Below, one piece after another: positions 1-6,095 of a stretch of 6,095 nucleotides of DNA. The notes under the pieces were generated by a model that worked only from the letters and a program-made list of their open reading frames with translations, made no database searches and had not been told where the DNA came from. The stretch comes from Alphaproteobacteria bacterium (GTDB taxonomy: Bacteria; Pseudomonadota; Alphaproteobacteria; SP197): positions 1 to 6,095 of the forward strand of contig JAJEBJ010000287.1 in the NCBI GenBank assembly GCA_022822575.1. Reading direction: 5' to 3'. The stretch's first letter is position 1. Each line of letters opens with the position of its first letter. The translations under genes and the position numbers were made by a program.

Positions 1-1
1 C

Positions 2-454
2 CTGACGTCGAGGGGAAACGGCGAGTTTCCGGACAACCATCTCGATCTTTCCGAAGCACTCCTTCGTGGCGTACGCAAGGTCTTCGGCGCCTCGGGGTTG
101 AGGAAGTTGGTTACGGCCTATCGCCGCGAAACGACAGAAAGGTACCGTTCCTTCATCGAGGCAGGCAGTTCCACAGAAGATCGTCTTGCCGTTCTCGTCG
201 ACCAGCGCACGGCCGACGGGTTCATGGCGGAATGGCACCGGGAAGAAGACGACAGTCTCCTCTTCATCGAAAATCACTGTTCCATCGCCGCCGCCGCACG
301 CACGTGCAACGAACTGTGCACGGCAGAACTCTTCATGTTCCAGAACATTCTTGGCCGCAAGGTGAAGGTTGAACGCTTCGAACACCTGTTGTCCGGAAGC
401 GATCGCTGCTGCTACCGGATCACCCCGGTCTCGGACTCGAGCAAGAGGATCTGA
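2..454 (+). CDS. SufR/COG2345-like transcriptional regulator, C-terminal part (5' end outside window)
   Basis: The reading frame is already open at base 2 and ends in TGA at 452-454, giving 150 residues. The TTG at 98 is internal: the codons before it (LTSRGNGEFPDN, then LSEALL) continue the family pattern in which the HTH-wing domain leads into 'LT..G...FP'. The N-terminal winged helix that would bind DNA is therefore missing from view. The visible part is the effector region: a helical stretch (YRRETTERYRSF), then GFMAEW, IENHC, a cysteine cluster (codons at 278, 305 and 317), ELFMFQNILG, VERFEHLLSG and a closing CCYRI (Cys codons at 407 and 410). This layout is typical of COG2345 regulators, which include the [4Fe-4S] repressor SufR. 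The first and third cysteines are spaced C-x12-C as in SufR; one SufR ligand further on is not seen. Many relatives have 'HCPIC', but here it is HCSIA, so one common Cys is Ala. Family assignment is fairly secure; the ligand and target genes are unknown. The gene converges on glnE. Confidence 0.8.
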   Translation: MTSRGNGEFPDNHLDLSEALLRGVRKVFGASGLRKLVTAYRRETTERYRSFIEAGSSTEDRLAVLVDQRTADGFMAEWHREEDDSLLFIENHCSIAAAARTCNELCTAELFMFQNILGRKVKVERFEHLLSGSDRCCYRITPVSDSSKRI

Positions 455-467
455 CGACGTCGCAACA

Positions 468-483
468 GGCCTGAGATCAGGCC
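468..483. terminator. Possible bidirectional hairpin between convergent genes
   Basis: GGCCTG (468-473) pairs with CAGGCC (478-483) around a four-base AGAT loop, a six-pair, GC-rich stem. It covers the junction of the two convergent genes and includes the glnE stop codon (477-479, minus strand). Neither side has a run of T, so it is not a textbook intrinsic terminator. Its place between two converging stop codons is the main argument for a role in ending or trimming transcripts from both sides. Confidence 0.35.
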
Positions 484-3203
484 GAACCCGATTGCGGACG
501 ATGCGGGTGGATGACGCGGGTGAACGCAGAATCCAATTCATGCTGTGCGCGATCGAGGCGATCCTGCAGGTCAACGGCGTCGGTCGACCTGGTGAGCTGG
601 ACAAGACGATCAGTGAAGGCATCCGAAGGTTCCAGGGACGTATTGCCCAGGGTGCACTCCCTGAACGCACGGACACTAAGCAACAGGTCTCTCGCTGTAG
701 AAAGGCCAGTGGAAGGCGACATCATGCGGAAGAGCCACTCCGGCTCATCGATCAATTCCCCACCCAGCGCAAGAGGGTCGGTTGAGGCCCCGGAGCGGGC
801 ACGGGCAATGACCCGGTCGATCTCGTCGCCAAGGGACCCCGTTGCCGCGACCACCCTGGCACCAGCCAGGACGGACCGGTCCGCTGCAGGCGCATCCGGC
901 CGGTGCAGCCTCTCGAGACTCGAGGTCCGCGAATCGGCCCGGTCCGGAGAAATGAGGTCGAGCCTGACTTGAAAGAGGGAGCCGGCATTGGTCGTGACCG
1001 TCAAGGCCGTCATCAGGCGTTGCACCAGCCTGTCGGTCCATGTCCGTGCACCCAGTGGTCTCGGACCGTCGGAACGCGCCTCCGGATCGTCGTGGTGGTG
1101 AACGATGGCGAGGTCGATGGCCGTTCCGAAGGCCGGTGTGCCGCTGCCGTATCGTCCCGTTGCCAAAATGGCCAGTGCGCCGCCCTGCAAGGATCCGTGT
1201 CGCTCGCCAAACCGCTCAACCGAGCGGCAGAAGAGCTGAGCGATGACCACGTCGCGCAGGTTGGCAAGGTCGTTGAGGATTCCTGCGGGATCGCCTTCGA
1301 GAAGACGGATCGCGAGGCGGAACTCGCGATCGTGGAACCAGCGACGGGCCCGGTCGAGCAGATCCTCCTCGTGTTCCGCCATCTTGAGGTTGGCCGCCAG
1401 GTCTCCATCGAGAAGGGCCTTCTCGGGCAGCGGTTCGCAGAACTCGCAGGCGAGGGCATAGTCGAGGAGAACCGGGGACGCGCCGAGCATGAGAGCGAGA
1501 CGTGGAGCCGTTGCCATGATTCCGGCCACGAGATCGATGAGGCGCGGATGCCGCTCCAGGAGGGAAAAGAACCTCACGCCGGCCGGCAGGTGGCAGAGAA
1601 ACTCGTGAAATGCCCGCAAGGCCCTGTCGGGATCCCCTGTCGCCGCCAGTCCGGCCAGCAGGCGCGGGAGCAGCGATTCCACAAGTTCGCGTGACCGTTC
1701 GTGGCGCAGGGCACGGACCTCGCCGGCGCGCCAGGCGTCAAGGCGCGCTGCCGTTCCCTCGCAGTCCACGAATCCCATGTCCTGCAATGCGATCACCAGG
1801 TCGCCTTCCCGAGCCGCAGGGGCCGGCCGGGCCTCTCCGTCCGATTCGAAGAAGCGACTGTAGTGGCATTCGACCGATCGCAGCACGCCCTCGAGGTGGT
1901 CGGCAAACGCCGTACGGTCATGGTATGCGAGGAAGGTCGCGACGTGATCGAGACGCCCCGGGGCCACGGGAATCTCGTGCGTCTGCGCATTGTCGATCAT
2001 CTGCAGGCGGTGTTCGACACGGCGCAGTTCGCCGTACGCATTCTTGAGGTCGAGGCATGTCTGGCGTTCGATGAGCGCCGCCTCCGAGAGGGCGTCGAGG
2101 GCATCGCAGGTTGCCCGGCGGCGCAGGTCCGGGTTGCGGCCACCGAAGATCAGCTGGTGCGCCTGGGCAAGAAACTCGATCTCCCGTATGCCACCGCGGC
2201 CGAGCTTGAGATTGTGACCGGGAACCCGGATGACCTCTCCACCTCTTGCCGCATGGATTTTCCTCCGGATAGCGTGAATGTCCCTGATCGCCTCGAAATC
2301 CAGATGGCGCCGCCACACGAAGGGTCTGAGTCGCGCCAGGAAGGCCTCGCCCGCCTCCAGATCACCGGCGACCGGACGCGCCTTGATCATGGCCGAGCGC
2401 TCCCAGTTCTGGCCGAGACTCTCGTAGTAGAGTTCCGCGGAATCGACGGACATGGCCAGCGGCGTGGCGCCAGGATCGGGGCGCAGCCTGAAATCCGTCC
2501 TTAGCGCGAAACCGTCGGCCGTGGGTTCCTGGAGCAACCTGATGAAATTTCGGACGAGGCGCACCGCGATCGCGAGTGAATCGGGGCCAAACCGGGCAAA
2601 CCGTTCATCGTCCCACAGCGCTATGAGATCGATGTCGCTCGAGTAGTTCAGTTCGCGGCCTCCGAGCTTGCCCAGGGCAAGAACGATGAAGCCGCTCTCC
2701 CTTGCCGGGTCATCGCTCCGGGCGGCGCCACCGGGAATGCTGGCGAGCAGGTGGGACGTGGCAGCACGGCAGGCGGTTTCGGCGTATTCGGAGAGGGCAC
2801 CCGTCACCTCCCGCCAGTGCCACAACCGGGAGATGTCGCCGAGACCCGCCGCCACCGCGATCATGGCCCGCGAATGGCGCAACCGGCGCATGAGGTCGTT
2901 TCCTGCCTCACTCCGGGCGAGCCCTTCCAAGGCAGCCCGCACACTGGCCTCCGGACCTGCGGTCGCCCACAGCGAGACGATTCCCGGATGTCGCACGAGA
3001 CAGCGAGCCAGATAGGGACTGTTGCCGAACACGGCATCGAGAAGGGCAGTTCCGGTGGCATCACGGCTCAACTCGTGCGACACTTCCCTGACTTCGGGCA
3101 GGAGATCGCAGGCGGCCAGCCAGCGTTCCCGCCACACGATTGCCTGTTCCCTGTCGTATGGTTCCGGCAGGGTTGTGATCTCTTCAAGGGTCCGGAAGGT
3201 CAT
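477..3203 (-). CDS. glnE: Bifunctional glutamine synthetase adenylyltransferase / adenylyl-removing enzyme, with degenerate C-terminal active site
   Basis: GlnE is a cytosolic enzyme that adds AMP to, and phosphorolytically removes it from, a tyrosine of glutamine synthetase, under control of PII proteins and glutamine. Starting at ATG 3203 gives 908 residues, close to the E. coli length of about 945. The N-terminal nucleotidyltransferase domain (deadenylylating in the family) is canonical: GKLGG (178-182), SSDIDLI with Asp190 and Asp192, DFRLRPDPG with Asp237, then KLGRGGIREIEF. The middle, with LPAGVRFFSLLERHPRLIDL, is also typical. The C-terminal (adenylylating) domain is recognisable (GRYGS at 683-687, SDGPRPL, RLVQRLMTALT) but lacks key residues: the expected SDLDL reads TAIDL (Ala695, Asp697), and the expected DMRLRPSG reads RLDLISPD (Arg747). 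The frame has no stop or shift. Start choice: a GTG at 3317 would add 38 residues but would overlap the divergent AsmA-like gene by 51 bp; ATG 3203 avoids this and has only a weak GGTG ribosome-binding match. Identity is near certain; the start is less so. Confidence 0.95.
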   Translation of the reverse strand: MTFRTLEEITTLPEPYDREQAIVWRERWLAACDLLPEVREVSHELSRDATGTALLDAVFGNSPYLARCLVRHPGIVSLWATAGPEASVRAALEGLARSEAGNDLMRRLRHSRAMIAVAAGLGDISRLWHWREVTGALSEYAETACRAATSHLLASIPGGAARSDDPARESGFIVLALGKLGGRELNYSSDIDLIALWDDERFARFGPDSLAIAVRLVRNFIRLLQEPTADGFALRTDFRLRPDPGATPLAMSVDSAELYYESLGQNWERSAMIKARPVAGDLEAGEAFLARLRPFVWRRHLDFEAIRDIHAIRRKIHAARGGEVIRVPGHNLKLGRGGIREIEFLAQAHQLIFGGRNPDLRRRATCDALDALSEAALIERQTCLDLKNAYGELRRVEHRLQMIDNAQTHEIPVAPGRLDHVATFLAYHDRTAFADHLEGVLRSVECHYSRFFESDGEARPAPAAREGDLVIALQDMGFVDCEGTAARLDAWRAGEVRALRHERSRELVESLLPRLLAGLAATGDPDRALRAFHEFLCHLPAGVRFFSLLERHPRLIDLVAGIMATAPRLALMLGASPVLLDYALACEFCEPLPEKALLDGDLAANLKMAEHEEDLLDRARRWFHDREFRLAIRLLEGDPAGILNDLANLRDVVIAQLFCRSVERFGERHGSLQGGALAILATGRYGSGTPAFGTAIDLAIVHHHDDPEARSDGPRPLGARTWTDRLVQRLMTALTVTTNAGSLFQVRLDLISPDRADSRTSSLERLHRPDAPAADRSVLAGARVVAATGSLGDEIDRVIARARSGASTDPLALGGELIDEPEWLFRMMSPSTGLSTARDLLLSVRAFRECTLGNTSLEPSDAFTDRLVQLTRSTDAVDLQDRLDRAQHELDSAFTRVIHPHRPQSGSA

Positions 3204-3266
3204 GTCGGCACCAGCAAGCACTGTGTCAACCGTGGTCAGACCGACCGGTACGGTCAAGTGGCTCCC
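3204..3266. promoter_or_regulatory. Divergent intergenic gap between glnE and the AsmA-like gene
   Basis: These 63 bp separate the chosen starts of two genes transcribed away from each other, so promoter elements for both must lie here or reach into the neighbouring coding ends. The gap holds an imperfect inverted repeat, GACCG (3239-3243) and CGGTC (3251-3255) around ACCGGTA, which could be a protein-binding site or chance. No -35/-10 pair with good spacing is convincing on either strand. If glnE instead starts at GTG 3317, there is no gap and the 5' coding ends overlap. Confidence 0.35.
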
Positions 3267-6095
3267 GTGCGGTATGCCGGAATTGTAGGCCGACGCCTGC
3301 TCCAGACCCTCATCCACGGTCTGGGGATTCTCGCAGGACTGATCATTCTGGCGCTTCTGGGACTTGCCTGGCGACTCCAGGACGGTCCGATCGTTCTCGG
3401 CGAGGCAACGCCCTGGGCAATGGGCATGATCGAAAGGAGCGTTCCGGACTTCTCACTTGAGGCCTCCGATGCCGCTCTCTCCGGCGGCGACTGGCGGACA
3501 ACCTACGGTCTCAGGCTTTCCGACGTTCGTGTCCTCGACAAGGATGGTGGAATTGTCTTCGAATCACGGGACATCGAACTCGACATGTCCCTGCCGGCAC
3601 TGATCGAGGCGGAGCTGCGGCCCGTCGGCATGACGATCTCCGAGGCCACGATCCGATTCGTTCGGGAACCAGGTGGCAGCATCAGTTACGCGCTGGCCGA
3701 CATGCCAAAGGACGAATCACCGGAAGGCTCGCTTCTCGACTGGTTTCTCCACGCCGGTACCATGCCACCCCTCGACCGGTTGCATCATGTCCGCTTCGAT
3801 CAGGCCGACATCGTCCTCGAGGACCTGGAGAGAGGTCTTTCCTGGGATGCACCGGATTCTCTTCTCGTCATCGCGCGCGAAGACGATTTTCTGCGCATTG
3901 ACCTCGAAACCGTTCTCGTCTCCGATTCCCAGGCGCTTCCTCTCAAACTCGGGGCTGTTCACCAACAAGGGACGTCCCGCGTCGATGTGTCAGGGGAGCT
4001 GATGAGCCTCGAACTCGCATCGCTTCCGGACATCATGCCGTCACTGGGCGATTTCTCCGGTTCGACGCTGCTGCTCGACACGTCGTTCCAACTGGCTCTC
4101 GACGATCAACTGGAGCTGGCCGAAGGATCATTCATTCTCGGCACCGCGGGCGGGCGCCTCGCCATGGGAGGTGTCTTCGAGAGTCCACTCGATCTTGGCC
4201 CGGCTACGCTGGCGGGGCGCCTCCTGCCCGCCTTCGGGGGATTCGAGATCAGCCATCTTGTGGCAGGCATCGAGGAAGGAGGCCTCGAAGCGAACCTCAC
4301 GCTGAACGGCTGGACCGATGATTCCACGATCGAATGGACTGTTGCCGTCACCGACCTGCCGGTCGACCATCTCTCCCGTTACTGGCCCGTCACCGCCGCG
4401 CCGCCGACGCGGCACTGGATCGTCAACAACCTCTCGAACGGTGTCATCAGAGAGGGTGCGCTGGGAATGCGCTCGACCCTCGGCAACCTCGCCTCGGATG
4501 AACCGGAGACGTCCGGCCTGGAGGTCACGGTTGATGTGGACGGTGTCACGATCGACTACCTGCGTGGCATGCCACCCCTTGCAGGCGTCGACGGTCACGT
4601 CGCCATTGCCGATGATACGGTCGCGATCGAAACTTCCGGTGGCGGCATAGGCGCGATCACGGCTGGCCGAGGTCTCGTCACACTGGACGGATTCGATGGC
4701 GTGATGGAGATCCATGTCGATCTTGCCGGTCCGGCCGGGGAGGTACTGGCCGTTGCCAGCCGTGTACCGCTTTCCCATCAGATACCGGAACGATTTGATT
4801 CCGACGTGATCACCGGGTCGCTTTCCGGCGCCCTCGACATCACCCTTGCGGACCTGGCTGATCCCTCAGCAGACGACGTCGGCTACAATTTTGCCGGCAG
4901 TCTTGACGGTCTCGGCCTTCCCGTCGCCGGCTACCAGGTCACGGGAGGCAACGGGACGTTCTCTCTTGCGGAGCCTGGTCTGATCGAACTCAACGGTGAC
5001 CTGCAGCTCAACGGCGTACCTGTTGCTGGCGGCTGGCAGCTGGCACTTGGCGGCGACGCAGAGGTGCGCGAGAGACTGGAGATCTCGGCCCGCATGGATG
5101 AGAACCACCGCGCTGCACTCGGCCTTGCCGATCCCTTCCAATCTACCGGAGATGTTGATGCCACCTTGTCGCGGACCGTGTCAGCGAACGGTGCGATCAC
5201 CTGGCGCGTGGACGCGGACCTCCGGCATCTGGCCTTCGGCCCCTACCCTCCTGTCGGCACCAAGTCCTCAGGCGACCCCGGATCCATCCATATTCTTGTC
5301 ATCGAGGACGATGACACATTCGACATTCGCGCGCTCGATATCCAGGGAGGCGGAATTGTGGCACGAGCGAGCGGTACTATCGGGCATCATTCCGTCGATC
5401 TTGACGTGGCACGACTGGCGTTCGGGCGCACGGATGTCACTGGAACACTCGAGGTCTCAGCAGATGGTCTTTATTCCGTCACAATCCGAAAGGGATCGAT
5501 CGACATGGTCCCTCTGGGCGACAGCGACGAAGCGACCGCGATGGTGCCCCGCCTCAAGATCGCAGGAACTGTCAACCGTTTGTGGACGAAGGACGACCAG
5601 TTGGTGCGCAACGTCGTCCTCGACGCGGACTTTGACGACAACAGGTTCGAGAGCCTTAATGCCGCCGGGGAGATCGAAGGCGGATCGCTGGTGGCGCTGC
5701 AGATCTGGCGGGTGTCACCGGACGAACGCCGGTTCGACTATCGCGCCGAGAACATGGGCGACAGCGTCCAGGCATTTGTCGGAATGGACAACATCCATGG
5801 AGGCGAACTGGTGGTCAGGGGCTGGTTCGACGAATCACGCGCTCCCTCCGTCGTCATCGGCACCGTTACGGCCGATCGCTTCGCAGTGCATGATGCTCCT
5901 GTCCTGGCGCACCTCTTTGCTGCCGCTTCACTGCCCGGTCTGGCCAACCTCCTGAACAACGACGGCCTCGTCTTTGACGCGGTCTTGCTTCCGTTCCGCC
6001 AGGAAGGTGAACGCATCACCGTCACGGACGGTCGTCTCTACGGTCGGGGAATCAGGATTCTGCTCGATGGAAACATCCATACGGAACAGGACCAA
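3267..6095 (+). CDS. AsmA-like / DUF3971 (YhdP-type) inner-membrane-anchored protein, 3' end outside window
   Basis: This frame is open from GTG 3267 through the last base of the window: 943 codons with no stop. The N-terminus has a short basic cytoplasmic stretch (MRYAGIVGRRLLQ), then one hydrophobic segment (about residues 21-36, ILAGLIILALLGLAW), then RLQDGPIVLGEATPW, a form common at the start of alphaproteobacterial DUF3971 proteins. The rest should be periplasmic and is rich in alternating beta-strand-like sequence. Residues 372-392 (YWP, then TRHWIVNNLSNG) match the DUF3971 'YWP...R.W...N...G' signature. From residue 869 on (ADRFAVHDAPVLAHLF, then LPGL, GLVFDAVLLPF) it matches the AsmA-like C-terminal region. 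Family members such as YhdP and TamB are thought to form long grooved bridges that carry phospholipid between inner and outer membranes; that role here is inferred from the family. The start is placed just ahead of the membrane segment; it lacks a clear Shine-Dalgarno site, and GTG 3258 is an in-frame alternative. Family members of this type are usually somewhat longer, so the missing 3' part is probably modest. Confidence 0.88.
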   Translation, partial: MRYAGIVGRRLLQTLIHGLGILAGLIILALLGLAWRLQDGPIVLGEATPWAMGMIERSVPDFSLEASDAALSGGDWRTTYGLRLSDVRVLDKDGGIVFESRDIELDMSLPALIEAELRPVGMTISEATIRFVREPGGSISYALADMPKDESPEGSLLDWFLHAGTMPPLDRLHHVRFDQADIVLEDLERGLSWDAPDSLLVIAREDDFLRIDLETVLVSDSQALPLKLGAVHQQGTSRVDVSGELMSLELASLPDIMPSLGDFSGSTLLLDTSFQLALDDQLELAEGSFILGTAGGRLAMGGVFESPLDLGPATLAGRLLPAFGGFEISHLVAGIEEGGLEANLTLNGWTDDSTIEWTVAVTDLPVDHLSRYWPVTAAPPTRHWIVNNLSNGVIREGALGMRSTLGNLASDEPETSGLEVTVDVDGVTIDYLRGMPPLAGVDGHVAIADDTVAIETSGGGIGAITAGRGLVTLDGFDGVMEIHVDLAGPAGEVLAVASRVPLSHQIPERFDSDVITGSLSGALDITLADLADPSADDVGYNFAGSLDGLGLPVAGYQVTGGNGTFSLAEPGLIELNGDLQLNGVPVAGGWQLALGGDAEVRERLEISARMDENHRAALGLADPFQSTGDVDATLSRTVSANGAITWRVDADLRHLAFGPYPPVGTKSSGDPGSIHILVIEDDDTFDIRALDIQGGGIVARASGTIGHHSVDLDVARLAFGRTDVTGTLEVSADGLYSVTIRKGSIDMVPLGDSDEATAMVPRLKIAGTVNRLWTKDDQLVRNVVLDADFDDNRFESLNAAGEIEGGSLVALQIWRVSPDERRFDYRAENMGDSVQAFVGMDNIHGGELVVRGWFDESRAPSVVIGTVTADRFAVHDAPVLAHLFAAASLPGLANLLNNDGLVFDAVLLPFRQEGERITVTDGRLYGRGIRILLDGNIHTEQDQ

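Noticed and set aside
745..1459. Alternate minus-strand frames over the degenerate half of glnE, considered as the true sequence after a frameshift
   Set aside because: Neither overlapping frame contains the missing catalytic motifs (SDLDL or DMRLRP), and the main frame keeps flanking GlnE residues on both sides, so a frameshift does not explain the changes.
903..2504. Two long plus-strand open frames (903-1694 and 1701-2504, over 260 codons each) opposite glnE
   Set aside because: They lie wholly antisense to the well-supported glnE frame, are what GC-rich coding DNA tends to produce by chance, and their translations show no recognisable domain.
3224..3229. TTGACA on the minus strand as a -35 box for glnE
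   Set aside because: A perfect hexamer, but at normal spacing the -10 would fall on the glnE start codon itself (GACATG), which is a poor match and badly placed.
3282..3287. TACAAT on the minus strand as a -10 box for glnE
   Set aside because: It matches the -10 consensus at five of six bases, but the hexamer 17 bases upstream (AGGGTC) is not a -35 match, and the site lies within the coding start of the AsmA-like gene.
4128..4778. A 216-codon minus-strand open frame opposite the AsmA-like gene
   Set aside because: Antisense to a supported gene, with no recognisable motif and no ribosome-binding or promoter signal supporting it.
4996..5955. A 319-codon plus-strand open frame inside the AsmA-like gene
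   Set aside because: It is in another frame of a gene whose own frame carries clear DUF3971/AsmA signatures. Its translation is rich in Ser, Arg, Thr and Trp, as expected of an out-of-frame shadow.

Overview
The window looks like ordinary chromosome of a moderately GC-rich alphaproteobacterium, probably Rhodospirillales-like. This rests on the style of the GlnE N-terminal half, on the AsmA/DUF3971 membrane protein, and on a COG2345-type regulator, all of which resemble alphaproteobacterial versions. It is an inference from remembered family patterns, not a database search. I see no RNA gene, insertion sequence, CRISPR array, prophage gene or tandem repeat.

The layout is three genes. At the left edge (2-454, +) is the C-terminal 150 residues of a SufR/COG2345-like transcriptional regulator. 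Its DNA-binding domain lies outside the window, but its cysteine-rich effector end is complete. It converges on glnE (477-3203, -), with only 22 bp between the two stop codons and a small hairpin over that junction. glnE encodes the bifunctional glutamine synthetase adenylyltransferase / adenylyl-removing enzyme, which adjusts nitrogen assimilation by modifying glutamine synthetase. About 63 bp beyond the glnE start, a third gene runs the other way (3267 to the right edge, +). It encodes a large AsmA-like/DUF3971 (YhdP-type) protein with one N-terminal membrane anchor, and is cut by the window end after 943 codons.

The most notable observation is in GlnE. The N-terminal (deadenylylating) nucleotidyltransferase domain has all its expected catalytic aspartates. 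In the C-terminal (adenylylating) domain the equivalent positions are Ala, Asp and Arg, while the surrounding fold and the reading frame are kept. As read here, the enzyme should remove AMP from glutamine synthetase but not add it. A second point is the cysteine pattern of the regulator, which partly matches that of iron-sulfur SufR proteins.

The three genes do not form an operon: they lie convergent and then divergent, and nothing in the sequence ties them to one pathway. I did not find a clearly new multi-gene system here.
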